A stretch of DNA of 64,000 bases from [Zimmermannella] alba NBRC 15616 (GTDB taxonomy: Bacteria; Actinomycetota; Actinomycetes; Actinomycetales; Microbacteriaceae): assembly GCF_001570905.1 (NCBI RefSeq), contig NZ_BCSO01000005.1, positions 54,346 through 118,345 of the forward strand, in the 5' to 3' direction. The position numbers were made by a program, and so were the translations under genes. The notes below the pieces were generated by a model that worked only from the letters and a program-made list of their open reading frames with translations, searched no databases and was not told the origin of the DNA. Of this stretch, positions 44,464 to 53,311 are shown in pieces; the first letter of the stretch is position 1; the number at the start of each line of letters is the position of its first letter.

Positions 44464-46206
44464 GTGACTTCCACCGTGAACGGCCCCGAGACGCACGGAC
44501 TCTCGGAGGGCAACAACGTTCCGAGCCGCACGGTTGCTCGTAAGGGCAACGTGATTGTGAACTGGCTCACCTCAACCGACCACAAGACGATCGGCTACAT
44601 GTACCTGATCTCCGGGTTCACGTGGTTCTGCATCGGCGGCATCTTCGCGCTCATTATCCGCGCGCAGCTGTTCGCACCGGGTCTCGAGATCGTGGCCACC
44701 AAGGAGCAGTACAACCAGCTCTTCACGATGCACGGCACGATCATGCTCCTCATGTTCGCAACCCCGATGTTCTCGGGCTTTGCCAACGTGCTCGTTCCGC
44801 TCCAGATTGGTACCGCTGACGTCGCCTTCCCGCGACTGAACGCCTTCGCCTTCTGGCTCTACACCTTCGGCTCGCTCATCGCAGTCGGTGGCTTCCTCAC
44901 CCCGAACGGTGCCGCCTCCTTCGGCTGGACTGCGTACGTGCCGCTCGCAACGCAGACCTACTCGCCGGGCATCGGTGGCAACCTCTGGGTTGCTGGTCTT
45001 GCCGCCACCGGTTTTGCGACCATCTTCGGTGCCGTGAACTTCATCACGACGATCATCACGATGCGTGCCCCGGGTATGACCATGTGGCGTATGCCGGTCT
45101 TCACCTGGAACGCACTCATCACCTCGATCCTCGTGCTCTTCTGCTTCCCGGTGCTCGCCGCAGCATGGTTCGGTCTCCTCATGGACCGCGTCTTCCTCAC
45201 GCACATCTATGACGTTGAGGCTGGCGGTGCCATCCTCTACCAGCACCTGTTCTGGTTCTTCGGCCACCCCGAGGTGTACGTTCTCGCCTTGCCGTTCTTC
45301 GGTGTCGTGTCGGAAATCTTCCCGACCTTCAGCCGCAAGCCGGTCTTCGGGTACAAGACGCTCGTACTCGCCACGATCTCGATTGCAGCCCTCTCGGCTT
45401 CGGTGTGGGCACACCACATGTTCGTGACTGGTTCGGTGCTCCTGCCGTTCTTCGCCCTCATGACGATGCTCATCGCCGTTCCGACCGGTGTGAAGATCTT
45501 CAACTGGGTCGGCACGATGTGGCGCGGTTCGATCACCTTCGAAACCCCGATGCTCTTCGCACTCGGCTTCCTCGTGAGCTTCGTCTTCGGTGGTCTCACC
45601 GGTGTCATCCTCGCGTCGCCGATGCTTGACTTCCACATCTCGGACACGTACTTCGTCATCGCCCACTTCCACTACGTGCTCTTCGGTACGGTCGTGTTCG
45701 CGATGTTCGCAGGTTTCTACTTCTGGTGGCCGAAGTTCACCGGCAAGATGCTCAACGAGCGTCTTGGCAAGATCCACTTCTGGATCCTCTTCATCGGCTT
45801 CCACATGACCTTCCTCATCCAGCACTGGCTCGGCGTCATGGGCATGCCCCGCCGTTACGCCACGTACCAGCCTGAGGATGACTACGCCTGGATGAACCAG
45901 CTCTCGACGATCGGTGCAGCTGTGCTCGCCGTGTCGATGATTCCGTTCCTCCTCAACGTGCTCATCACGGCGCTCAACGCGCCGAAGGTCACGGTCAACG
46001 ACCCGTGGGGCTACGGTTCCTCGCTCGAGTGGGCAACTAGTTGCCCGCCGCCGCGCCACAACTTCACCTCGATCCCGCGCATCCGTTCGGAGCGTCCGGC
46101 CTTCGACCTCAACCATCCGGAGGCAGCCCTCCCGGTTGGACAGGGTCCGCTCAAGGATGCTCCTGACGCTCCGGTGCTCGAGCAGACGACCGGAAAGGTG
46201 GCATAA
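44464..46206 (+). CDS. ctaD: Cytochrome c oxidase subunit I
   Basis: A 580-residue twelve-span subunit with haem a, haem a3 and CuB. Low-spin haem ligand region [20 protein letters not shown], CuB and cross-linked Tyr in [16 protein letters not shown], the His pair in WAHHMFVTG, proton-channel Lys in PTGVKIFNW, and haem His residues in [12 protein letters not shown] are all present. GTG 44464 lies 15 bp after ctaC with AGGCGAAG upstream. Confidence 0.97.
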   Translation: MTSTVNGPETHGLSEGNNVPSRTVARKGNVIVNWLTSTDHKTIGYMYLISGFTWFCIGGIFALIIRAQLFAPGLEIVATKEQYNQLFTMHGTIMLLMFATPMFSGFANVLVPLQIGTADVAFPRLNAFAFWLYTFGSLIAVGGFLTPNGAASFGWTAYVPLATQTYSPGIGGNLWVAGLAATGFATIFGAVNFITTIITMRAPGMTMWRMPVFTWNALITSILVLFCFPVLAAAWFGLLMDRVFLTHIYDVEAGGAILYQHLFWFFGHPEVYVLALPFFGVVSEIFPTFSRKPVFGYKTLVLATISIAALSASVWAHHMFVTGSVLLPFFALMTMLIAVPTGVKIFNWVGTMWRGSITFETPMLFALGFLVSFVFGGLTGVILASPMLDFHISDTYFVIAHFHYVLFGTVVFAMFAGFYFWWPKFTGKMLNERLGKIHFWILFIGFHMTFLIQHWLGVMGMPRRYATYQPEDDYAWMNQLSTIGAAVLAVSMIPFLLNVLITALNAPKVTVNDPWGYGSSLEWATSCPPPRHNFTSIPRIRSERPAFDLNHPEAALPVGQGPLKDAPDAPVLEQTTGKVA

Positions 46207-46212
46207 ACTCCT

Positions 46213-46632
46213 ATGTCCTTCCTCCAGAAGATGCTCTACACCCTCGTGGTGTTCTACATCATCGTCGGTGTCGCGTACACCGCGTGGACGGCCAACTACG
46301 AGACCGGCATTGAATGGGTCGGTGTTGTGACCCTCTTCCTCATGGCTGTGTTCACCGCCTTCGTAGGCTTCTACCTCGGCGTTGAGAACAAGCCGTTCAA
46401 GAAGAACCTGCTTCCGGAAGACCGCCTCGACGCGGAGATCGCTGACGCTGACTACGAGCTCGGCTTCTTCTCGCCGTGGAGCTGGTGGCCCATCGCGCTC
46501 GCAGCAGTCATCGGTGTTGTGCTCATCGGTGTCGCTGTCGGCTGGTGGATCGTGTTCTTCGCCGCGCCGCTGCTGCTCATCGGCATCGTCGGCTGGGTGT
46601 TCGAGTACTACCGCGGTACCTTCCAGCACTAA
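46213..46632 (+). CDS. ctaF: Cytochrome c oxidase subunit IV (actinobacterial CtaF)
   Basis: A 139-residue protein with about four membrane spans and the central LPEDRLDAEIADADYELGFF-SPWSWWP that identifies the actinobacterial subunit IV family. It stabilises the aa3 oxidase. It is 6 bp behind ctaD and is followed by a hairpin terminator. Confidence 0.92.
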   Translation: MSFLQKMLYTLVVFYIIVGVAYTAWTANYETGIEWVGVVTLFLMAVFTAFVGFYLGVENKPFKKNLLPEDRLDAEIADADYELGFFSPWSWWPIALAAVIGVVLIGVAVGWWIVFFAAPLLLIGIVGWVFEYYRGTFQH

Positions 46633-46644
46633 GCAAACAGCATG

Positions 46645-46679
46645 ACGTGGGCCCCTCCAAGTTTTGGAGGGACCCACGT
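46645..46679 (+). terminator. Terminator after ctaCDF
   Basis: A 16-bp stem with one mismatch (46645-46660 with 46664-46679), 3-nt loop and a short T-containing tail. Confidence 0.75.
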
Positions 46680-46728
46680 TCGTGTCTGCGCTGTGCACCA
46701 CGCTGTAAGGAACGTCATCGAATGGCGA

Positions 46729-46734
46729 TAGGGT
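46729..46734 (+). promoter_or_regulatory. Leaderless -10 element for the AlkZ-like gene
   Basis: TAGGGT, seven bases, ATG 46742; no ribosome site. Confidence 0.5.
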
Positions 46735-46741
46735 GAGCGCT

Positions 46742-47854
46742 ATGGACACTGATCGAGAACTCCTGCGGCGTCGCCTCATCGCGACGGGCCTCGTCGCACC
46801 GCAGGCGGTGAGTGTGCACGATGCCGTGCGTCGACTTGCTTGCATGCAGGGGCAGGATCTTCGCGGCGTGATGACCTCCATCGCACTGCGTGTCCCGGGC
46901 AGTTCGAAGGCGGATGTCGTGGATGCCATGAATCGCGGCGTCATCGTGCGTGGCTACCCGATGCGGACCACTGTGTTCGCGCTCTCCGCAACCGATCTGC
47001 CGTGGATGGGGGAGTTGCTGCGACCGAGCTTTGCGCGTGAGCTCGAACGTCGCCGGAGCCAGCTCGGGACAAGTGCCGAGGAGATCGCTCGTGCCGGCGA
47101 CATCGCGCTTGAAGGCATCGCTGCATCAATGCAGGGAGGCCCGCGGCCAGGGCTCACGCGTGCTGAGCTCGCGGAGGCGTGGCGAGCAGCTGGACTCGAT
47201 GCCACTGGGCCGAAGGTGTACCACTTCCTCGTGAACCTCATGATCGAGGGGCTGCTTGCCTACGGTCCGTGGGATGCCGAGCAGCGTGAGCAGCGCGTCA
47301 TTGCGCAGGAGAGTTGGCTGCCAAGCGGCAACACGATCGCGGATCGTTTCGGCGGAGACCGAAGCGCAGCGATCACTGAGTGGCTCCGCCGATATCTCAT
47401 CTCGCATGGCCCGGCGACACTCCGAGACTTTGCTTGGTGGACAAAGCTTGGCCTTGCCGAGATTCGGAGTGCCCTTCCGGCGGCAGTTGAGGAACTCGTG
47501 GAGCTCGAGATCGAGGGGGAGCGGGCATGGGTTTCACCGGAGGTGATGGACGCTGCAGACGACGTCCTGCGAGCCGCCGAGCGCAGCTTCCTCCTGCCGG
47601 GCTTTGACGAGATTGTCCTCGGCTACAAGGACCGCGGATACCTCCTCACTCCGGAGGAACATCGTCAGGTGGTGCCCGGTAACAACGGCGTCTTTCGCGG
47701 GCTCGCGATTGATCGACTTCGTCCGCTCGCGACGTGGAAGCGCCTGCCGCGTGCAGCGGGGGAGAAGCTCGAGCTCACGCCGCTGGTGACGGCATCCATT
47801 TCACAGCGGGCAGAGCGCGACCTGGAACGGACCTTCGCCAAGTTGCCGCGCTAG
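46742..47854 (+). CDS. Winged-helix DNA-binding protein of the AlkZ/YcaQ-like (HTH_42) family
   Basis: A 370-residue protein of the winged helix DNA-binding family that includes AlkZ and YcaQ DNA glycosylases. Those enzymes remove interstrand crosslinks or alkylated bases and use a catalytic QXQ motif; here ACMQGQDLRG gives Q36-G-Q38 at the right place. Tandem winged helices follow, with WWTKLGLAEI and the C-terminal LLPGFDEIVLGYKDRGYLL and NGVFRGLAIDRLRPLATWK. Members of this broader AZL group are often of unproven activity. It converges on the MarR gene with only 2 bp between stops. Confidence 0.8.
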   Translation: MDTDRELLRRRLIATGLVAPQAVSVHDAVRRLACMQGQDLRGVMTSIALRVPGSSKADVVDAMNRGVIVRGYPMRTTVFALSATDLPWMGELLRPSFARELERRRSQLGTSAEEIARAGDIALEGIAASMQGGPRPGLTRAELAEAWRAAGLDATGPKVYHFLVNLMIEGLLAYGPWDAEQREQRVIAQESWLPSGNTIADRFGGDRSAAITEWLRRYLISHGPATLRDFAWWTKLGLAEIRSALPAAVEELVELEIEGERAWVSPEVMDAADDVLRAAERSFLLPGFDEIVLGYKDRGYLLTPEEHRQVVPGNNGVFRGLAIDRLRPLATWKRLPRAAGEKLELTPLVTASISQRAERDLERTFAKLPR

Positions 47855-47856
47855 GG

Positions 47857-48348
47857 CTAAGACAGCTCATCACTCGTCAACGCCCGGAACAGATCGAGAA
47901 GACGTTGCTGTTGCTCAGAAGAGAGGGGCGAGAGCAGTTCATGTTCAGTTCGGATGTGGTGGGGGAAAGCCTCATGAAGGACGCGTGCGCCCTCGGCTGT
48001 CAGCCTAATGATGAACCCGCGTCCGTCCAGCTGGTGAAGTGAACGACTCACGTATCCCTTCTGCTCCAGGCGCTTCAGCCGCCCGGTCAGGCCCGACTTG
48101 GACACAAGAAGTTCGCGAGACAGAGTCGTTGGGGACATGCCCTGGTCCTGTCGCGCGAGAGTCGCCATCACATCAAAGTCCCCTTCGACAAGGCCGTGGC
48201 GTTGATGCACGTGCGTCAAGCTCTGGTGCGCACGCTGCGTGAAACGAGCCAGCAGGATGAAGAACTCCATGGCATCGACATCTTGGTGGGCAGTTTCGCT
48301 CCACTGCTCGAGTCGTTGGCGGAGGTCCTTCGAGGGGTCTGAATCCAT
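47857..48348 (-). CDS. MarR family transcriptional regulator
   Basis: A 163-residue dimeric winged-helix repressor. The recognition region is LVEGDFDVMATLARQDQGMS followed by TTLSRELLVSKSGLTGRLKR and the wing KGYVSRSLHQLDGRGFIIRL (the D-X-R motif is present). It is divergent from the cupin gene, and the gap contains a palindrome suited to a MarR dimer, so it probably represses that gene and itself. The start ATG is leaderless. Ligand unknown. Confidence 0.9.
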   Translation of the reverse strand: MDSDPSKDLRQRLEQWSETAHQDVDAMEFFILLARFTQRAHQSLTHVHQRHGLVEGDFDVMATLARQDQGMSPTTLSRELLVSKSGLTGRLKRLEQKGYVSRSLHQLDGRGFIIRLTAEGARVLHEAFPHHIRTEHELLSPLSSEQQQRLLDLFRALTSDELS

Positions 48349-48354
48349 GATCTC

Positions 48355-48360
48355 AGTTTA
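48355..48360 (-). promoter_or_regulatory. Leaderless -10 element for marR
   Basis: TAAACT on the minus strand, then GAGATC, then ATG 48348. Confidence 0.6.
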
Positions 48361-48365
48361 AGCCA

Positions 48366-48407
48366 AACTAGTTCGTTCGCGTACTATGTTGTTCGTTAGC
48401 GAACGAA
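48366..48407. promoter_or_regulatory. MarR operator and cupin promoter
   Basis: TTCGTT-AGCG-AACGAA (48392-48407) is a perfect 6-bp-arm palindrome. Twenty bases upstream GTTCGTTCGCG (48371-48381) repeats GTTCGTTAGCG (48391-48401) with one change, and AACTAGTT (48366-48373) is another palindrome. A TACTAT -10 (48382-48387) lies between the repeats, so a bound repressor would block the promoter. Confidence 0.7.
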
Positions 48408-48417
48408 ATGGGGAATG

Positions 48418-48913
48418 ATGATCCTGACGAAGCACGAAACGCTTGGCACAGATAAGAGCGGGGTGCGAATGCAACTCATCGCAGATGCGTCGCAGACTGG
48501 GGGGCACAGCTACACTGCAACGCGTTTTTCTGGCCAGCGATGAACCAGGCGCCTCTCCGCACGTACATGCCTATTCGTTTGAAGCGTTCTTTCTTCAGAG
48601 CGGCAGCATGTTCTTCTTGGAAGGGGAGTGCATCAAAGAAGTGCGCGCGGGTGATGTGGTGCTCGTCCCGCCTGGCGTGCATCACGCATTTGCGGCAGGG
48701 CCGTGCGGTGCTGAGGCGAATATCGTGCTCACTCCAGGGGTAGAGCGGTTTGACTACTTCCGGCTGCTTGCTGAGGTCATGGAAGGTCGACGGCCTGTGG
48801 GACAGCTCAAAGAGGCTGGCTACATCTATGACAACGTGCTGGTTGAATCAGCGACTTGGGAGCATTTCTTGCTGGATCACGCCATCACGGGGGAACGTAC
48901 AGAGCAGATGTGA
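48418..48913 (+). pseudogene. Cupin-domain protein gene interrupted by a single-base frameshift
   Basis: The frame from ATG 48418 (or 48415) reads MILTKHETLGTDKSGVRM to SYTATRFSGQR and stops at a TGA near 48540. The +1 frame carries the rest: FLASDEPGASPHVHAYSFEA, then a cupin core with metal-type His residues in PHVHAY and a second motif GDVVLVPPGVHHAFAAG, ending at 48913. Removing one T from the TTTTT run at 48525-48529 joins them as SYTATRFLASDEPGASPHVH, a normal cupin N terminus, giving about 164 residues. It is either a real frameshift mutation or a sequencing error. The enzymatic role of the intact form (small-molecule dioxygenase or isomerase type) is not predictable. Confidence 0.75.
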
Positions 48914-48922
48914 CGCAACGAG

Positions 48923-48962
48923 AAGGGCGGGGACCGAAACGAGCGTTTCGGTCCCCGCCCTT
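48923..48962. terminator. Bidirectional terminator between the cupin gene and qcrB
   Basis: A perfect 18-bp stem (48923-48940 with 48945-48962) with a 4-nt loop, between convergent genes. Confidence 0.88.
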
Positions 48963-48978
48963 GTGCTGGAGCGGCCGC

Positions 48979-50601
48979 TTAGTGGTGGCCGTGCTCCTCA
49001 GCCTTCGCGAGCTCCGTCGTCGTGACGGGCTCGATGCGGTCCTCGAAGAACCAGCGCGAGAGTGCGGCACGACGACGCATGCGGCCAGTGATCTTGCCTT
49101 CAGCATTCGGGCGGAGGACGATCGGCGCGTAGTCGTTGTACGACACGAGGTGCCAGCGTTCTTCCTCGGTGAGCGGAACGTGGACTTCCTGGAACTCACC
49201 GTGCGGGAGGCGGATGACGCGACCCGACTCAATACCGTGCAGCGCGAGCGTGCGGTCCTTCTTGGTGAGCGCAATGCAGATGCGCTTCGTGATCCAGAAG
49301 CCGATGATCGGGCCGAGGATGAGGTTGAGCTGGAGGAAGTGGATCACGTGCTCCATCGCCATCCCGAAGTGGGTGGAGATGAGGTCCGAGCTCGCCGCAG
49401 CCCAGAGGGTTGCGTAGAAGATCATGCCGGCCACACCGATACCAGTGCGGGTCGGAGCGTTGCGCGGACGGTCGAGCAGGTGGTGCTCGCGCTGGTCACC
49501 CGTCACCCATGCCTCCCAGAAGGGGTAGAACATGACGGCGACGATGAAGAGCACGAGGACGAGCAGCGGCAGCAGGATCGCCCAGGTGAGCGTCACGCCG
49601 GGGAAGTGCCACTCGAGGCCCGGGGGCACGAGACGAAGAGCACCGTCGGCGAAGCCGATGTACCAGTCAGGCTGCGTACCTGCCGAAACCGGCGAGGGGT
49701 CGTAGGGGCCGTAGTTCCAGATCGGGTTGATGGCGAACATCGACGCGATGAAGAAGATGATGCCGAGGATGAGGAACATGAAGCCGACAGCCTTCGCCGC
49801 GAACACCGGGAGAACGGGGTTGCCGACGACGTTCTGCTGCGTACGGCCGGGGCCAGGCCACTGCGTGTGCTTGTGAATCACCATGAGGACCATGTGGAGC
49901 GCGATGAAGAGGATCACGAGCGCGGGGAGGATCATGATGTGGAGCGAGTAGAGGCGTCCGACGATCTCGGTGCCCGGGAACTCGCCACCGAAGAGGAGGA
50001 ACGAGATCCAGGTACCGATGAGCGGGATGCCCTTGATCATGCCGTCGATGATGCGAAGACCGTTACCCGAGAGGAGGTCGTCGGGGAGCGAGTAGCCGGT
50101 GAAGCCTTCACCCATGGCGAGGATGAAGAGGACGAAACCGATCACCCAGTTGAGCTCACGCGGCTTGCGGAATGCACCGGTGAAGAACACGCGGAGCATG
50201 TGCATGCCGATCGACGCGACGAAGAGCAGTGCAGCCCAGTGGTGTACCTGGCGCATGAGCAGGCCACCGCGGACGTCGAAGGAGATGTCGAGCGTGGACT
50301 GCATCGCCACCGACATCGGGACGCCCTTGAGCGGGATGTACGAGCCCTCGTAGACGGTGTGCGCCATCGACGGGTCGAAGAAGAAGGTGAGGAAGGTGCC
50401 CGAGAGCAGGATGGCGACGAAGCTGTAGAGCGCCACCTCACCGAGCATGAACGACCAGTGGTCGGGGAAGATCTTGCGGCCGAACTCCTTGACGGCACCC
50501 GAGAGACTCGTGCGGTCGTCGAGGTAGCCAGCGGCCGAGGCGATGAAGCCGCCTTCGCGGACCGGAGCCGCGATCGTGGTCGAAGTCGCAGTGCTAGGCA
50601 T
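48979..50601 (-). CDS. qcrB: Cytochrome bc1 complex cytochrome b subunit
   Basis: A 540-residue integral membrane subunit binding two b haems and the quinol sites. The haem-ligand helices are in RQVHHWAALLFVASIGMHML and RLYSLHIMILPALVILFIAL-H; GEGFTGYSLPDDLLSG and the quinol-site YDPSPVSAGTQPDWYIGF (PDWY variant of PEWY) are diagnostic. A hydrophilic C-terminal extension is typical of actinobacteria. ATG 50601 overlaps the qcrA stop by 8 bp; an extension to 50655 has no signal. Family is the target of imidazopyridine-type inhibitors in mycobacteria. Confidence 0.95.
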   Translation of the reverse strand: MPSTATSTTIAAPVREGGFIASAAGYLDDRTSLSGAVKEFGRKIFPDHWSFMLGEVALYSFVAILLSGTFLTFFFDPSMAHTVYEGSYIPLKGVPMSVAMQSTLDISFDVRGGLLMRQVHHWAALLFVASIGMHMLRVFFTGAFRKPRELNWVIGFVLFILAMGEGFTGYSLPDDLLSGNGLRIIDGMIKGIPLIGTWISFLLFGGEFPGTEIVGRLYSLHIMILPALVILFIALHMVLMVIHKHTQWPGPGRTQQNVVGNPVLPVFAAKAVGFMFLILGIIFFIASMFAINPIWNYGPYDPSPVSAGTQPDWYIGFADGALRLVPPGLEWHFPGVTLTWAILLPLLVLVLFIVAVMFYPFWEAWVTGDQREHHLLDRPRNAPTRTGIGVAGMIFYATLWAAASSDLISTHFGMAMEHVIHFLQLNLILGPIIGFWITKRICIALTKKDRTLALHGIESGRVIRLPHGEFQEVHVPLTEEERWHLVSYNDYAPIVLRPNAEGKITGRMRRRAALSRWFFEDRIEPVTTTELAKAEEHGHH

Positions 50602-51664
50602 TCGGACGCTCCCAGAAGGTCGGGCCGACAGGCTCAGTGAAGTCACTCTGCGCAACGAGGTAGCCCTCGTCGTCGACGGTGATCGGCAGCTGCGGCAGCG
50701 GGCGGCCAGCAGGTCCGAAGATCACCTTGCAGTGTTCGGTGACGTCGAACTGCGACTGGTGGCAGGGGCACAGGAGGTGGTGGGTCTCGCGTTCGTAGAG
50801 TGCGACGGGGCAGCCCACGTGCGTGCAGACCTTCGAGTACGCGACGATGCCGTCATACGACCAGCTAGCGCGCTCCGGGCGCTCCTTGAGGTCTTCCTGG
50901 GGAAGACGCATGAGGAGGACAACAGCCTTGGCCTTCTCTTCGAGCATGCCGTGCTCGAGGTCGACGAGGCCGTCCGGGATGACGTGGAACGCCGAACCGA
51001 TGGTGACGTCCGATGCCTTAATCGGAGCACCGCTCGGGTCGTGCACGAGACGAACACCCTTGTCCCACATGGTCTGCTTGAGCAGCTTCACTGGGTTTTC
51101 GTTGTTGCCGTTGTAGAGGTCGCGCAGGAGCACGATGCCCGGCAGCGGGAGGGCAACGAGTGCACCGATGAGGGTGTTGCGAAGCAGGGTGCGACGGCCG
51201 AAGCCCGACTCCTCATTCGCCTGAGCGAAGATCTCAACCGCGCGGCGACGCGTTGCGGGGGAGCCCGCGACGTCGTGGCGCATCTCGACCATCTCGTGGT
51301 CCTTCATGAGGTACTTCGCCCATGCGACGGTACCCAGACCGATCGCGAGCATCGCGAGGGCGATGCCGAGGCCGAGGAACATCGTCGTCCAGCGGACGGA
51401 GGTGATGTCCTCGCGGTTGATCGGCCAGATGAAGTACGCGGCGATGGCAAACACGCTGGCAAGCAGCGAGACCACGAAGAGCGTGACGATGACGCGCTCG
51501 GCCGCCTTCTCCTTCGTGGGGTCCTTGTCGGTGACGCGGTCGCGGTGCTCAGGAAGTCCCGGGTTTTCGAAGGCGTCGTCGGTGACGATCGCGGAGCCCG
51601 GGCTTACCGTGCGTGCCGACGAATGGGCGGTACGCACAACCGCGCCCTGTTCGTCTTCAGCCAT
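50594..51664 (-). CDS. qcrA: Cytochrome bc1 complex Rieske iron-sulfur subunit
   Basis: A 356-residue protein with three membrane spans in its N-terminal half, the actinobacterial arrangement, and a C-terminal Rieske domain. The 2Fe-2S ligands are C280-T-H282 with C285 and C299-P-C301-H302 (CTHVGCP and CPCHQS). It carries electrons from quinol to cytochrome cc. It overlaps qcrB and follows qcrC on the minus strand. Confidence 0.95.
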   Translation of the reverse strand: MAEDEQGAVVRTAHSSARTVSPGSAIVTDDAFENPGLPEHRDRVTDKDPTKEKAAERVIVTLFVVSLLASVFAIAAYFIWPINREDITSVRWTTMFLGLGIALAMLAIGLGTVAWAKYLMKDHEMVEMRHDVAGSPATRRRAVEIFAQANEESGFGRRTLLRNTLIGALVALPLPGIVLLRDLYNGNNENPVKLLKQTMWDKGVRLVHDPSGAPIKASDVTIGSAFHVIPDGLVDLEHGMLEEKAKAVVLLMRLPQEDLKERPERASWSYDGIVAYSKVCTHVGCPVALYERETHHLLCPCHQSQFDVTEHCKVIFGPAGRPLPQLPITVDDEGYLVAQSDFTEPVGPTFWERPNA

Positions 51665-51728
51665 GGGGTTCCCTTTCTGGGTTATTTCGAGGAGGTGTGG
51701 TGTGTCGCTGGCGCGCAGGAGTCGCCAG

Positions 51729-52544
51729 TTAGTTCGGGCGCGTGGTCAACCAGACAGCGGTTGCAACGCTGGCGCCGATACCGAAGATCCAGATGAAGAG
51801 ACCTTCAGAAACCGGGCCGAGCGAGCCGAGAGGCTGACCAGCCACACCACCCGAGACATGGGTCTGGTACTGGAGAGCGGTGATGATGTCGCGCTTGTCC
51901 TCGGGGGAGAGGTTGGCGTCGTTGAAGACCGGCATGTTCTGCGGGCCCGTAATCATCGCTTCGTAGATGTGCACCGGCTCAACGGTCTGGAGCTCAGGAG
52001 CGAACTTGCCTTCCGTGAGTGCACCACCGGCGCCGGCAACGTTGTGGCACATGGCGCAGTTGATACGGAAGATCTCGGCACCGCGTGCAGCGTCGCCCTT
52101 CGCGTCGAGGTACTTGGCGTCGGGGATAGCCGGGCCAGGTGCGAGCGAGGCGACGTATGCAGCGAGCTGCTTGGTCTGCTCGTCCGAGAACTGGGTCGGC
52201 TTCGAGGGGGCCTGGGCGGCGTTGGACTGCATCGGCATGCGGCCGGTGCCAACCTGGAAGTCAACCGATGCTGCACCGACACCGACGAGGCTCGGGCCAG
52301 CCTCGGTGCCGACTGCGTCAATGCCGTGGCAGGTGGCGCAGTTTGAGTTGAAGAGCGTCTCGCCCTCGGAGATCATCTGCGGCGAGGAGAGATCGGTCTC
52401 AGCCTGCGCCGAAGTGGCGGAGTCGAGGGCTGCGTACGACCCACCAGTGACGAGCAGGGCAAGGCCGAGCAGGACGGTTGTCGCCAGCGGGCTGCGACGG
52501 CGTGCGGCTGCTGACTTCCGAGTCTGACGGGGCTTCTTGAACAT
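51729..52544 (-). CDS. qcrC: Cytochrome bc1 complex diheme cytochrome c subunit
   Basis: A 271-residue membrane-bound cytochrome cc. After a basic N terminus and a membrane span (about 19-40) come two c-type domains with C69-AT-C72-H and C163-AM-C166-H, then a C-terminal span (about 245-265). It replaces soluble cytochrome c, delivering electrons directly to CtaC. ATG 52544 has AAGGAG upstream. Confidence 0.95.
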   Translation of the reverse strand: MFKKPRQTRKSAAARRRSPLATTVLLGLALLVTGGSYAALDSATSAQAETDLSSPQMISEGETLFNSNCATCHGIDAVGTEAGPSLVGVGAASVDFQVGTGRMPMQSNAAQAPSKPTQFSDEQTKQLAAYVASLAPGPAIPDAKYLDAKGDAARGAEIFRINCAMCHNVAGAGGALTEGKFAPELQTVEPVHIYEAMITGPQNMPVFNDANLSPEDKRDIITALQYQTHVSGGVAGQPLGSLGPVSEGLFIWIFGIGASVATAVWLTTRPN

Positions 52545-52564
52545 GCAATGGCTCCTTGGTCGGA

Positions 52565-53197
52565 CTAGGAGATGAACGGGAGGAGGTAGATGACGAAGAA
52601 GAGGCCTACCCACACGACGTCAACGAAGTGCCAGTAGTACGACACAACGATGGCGTTGGTGGCCTCGGTGTGGCTCATGCGACGCACAGCGTAGATGCGG
52701 CCGATCACCATGAGGAAGGCGATGAGACCACCCGTGACGTGCAGACCGTGGAAGCCGGTCGTCATGTAGAACGAGCTCGTGAACGCGTTGAGGTTGAGGA
52801 CGTAGCCCTCAGACACGAGCGTGGCGTACTCCCACACCTGGCCGCCGATGAAGATCGCGCCAAGGATGAAGGTGAGGTAGAACCACTCGACAACGCCCCA
52901 CTTGGTGATGGACTTGCCCGTCGCGCGGGCCTGTCCGCGCTCAGCGGCGAAGACGCCGAACTGGCACGTGAAGGACGACGACACGAGGATGAGCGTGTTG
53001 ATCGTCGCGAACGGGATGTTGAGCGTGTCGTGGCCTGCGGTGAACTGTTCAGGGGCCATGGCTCGGAGGGTGAAGTAGATCGCGAACAGACCCGCGAAGA
53101 ACATGACCTCAGAGCCGAGCCACACGATGACGCCAATGGCAGTCGTGTTTGGCCGGTGGACAGAGTGCACGGCAGGAGAAGGGGTTGCAGCAGTCAC
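52565..53197 (-). CDS. ctaE: Cytochrome c oxidase subunit III
   Basis: A 210-residue protein with five spans. [29 protein letters not shown] and the C-terminal [20 protein letters not shown] are subunit III signatures. It is the first gene of the ctaE-qcrCAB operon. GTG 53197 is chosen because the N terminus [17 protein letters not shown] fits and CATAAT lies six bases upstream; the open frame extends far into trpD on the other strand. Confidence 0.94.
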   Translation of the reverse strand: MTAATPSPAVHSVHRPNTTAIGVIVWLGSEVMFFAGLFAIYFTLRAMAPEQFTAGHDTLNIPFATINTLILVSSSFTCQFGVFAAERGQARATGKSITKWGVVEWFYLTFILGAIFIGGQVWEYATLVSEGYVLNLNAFTSSFYMTTGFHGLHVTGGLIAFLMVIGRIYAVRRMSHTEATNAIVVSYYWHFVDVVWVGLFFVIYLLPFIS

Positions 53198-53203
53198 CCG
53201 TCT

Positions 53204-53209
53204 ATTATG
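53204..53209 (-). promoter_or_regulatory. Leaderless -10 element for ctaE-qcrCAB
   Basis: CATAAT on the minus strand, then AGACGG, then GTG 53197. Confidence 0.55.
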
Positions 53210-53299
53210 ACCGATTTCACAGCTTCCCGGGACCAACCCCCTCCGCGTGCCACGTTCGTCAGATGTCTTCACGTGGTGATTTCCCGGAATGTTGCGCTT

Positions 53300-53305
53300 T
53301 ACGCT
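53300..53305 (+). promoter_or_regulatory. Leaderless -10 element for trpD
   Basis: TACGCT, six bases, ATG 53312, no ribosome site. Confidence 0.6.
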
Positions 53306-53311
53306 GGGCCT

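Noticed and set aside
44572..46944. A 790-codon open frame on the minus strand across ctaD and ctaF
   Set aside because: It is antisense to two certain oxidase genes, is rich in Glu/Arg/His as expected of high-GC shadow frames, and has no recognisable domain.
48856..50640. A 594-codon plus-strand frame opposite qcrB
   Set aside because: Opposite strand of a definite cytochrome b gene; Asp/Glu/Arg-rich composition typical of a shadow.
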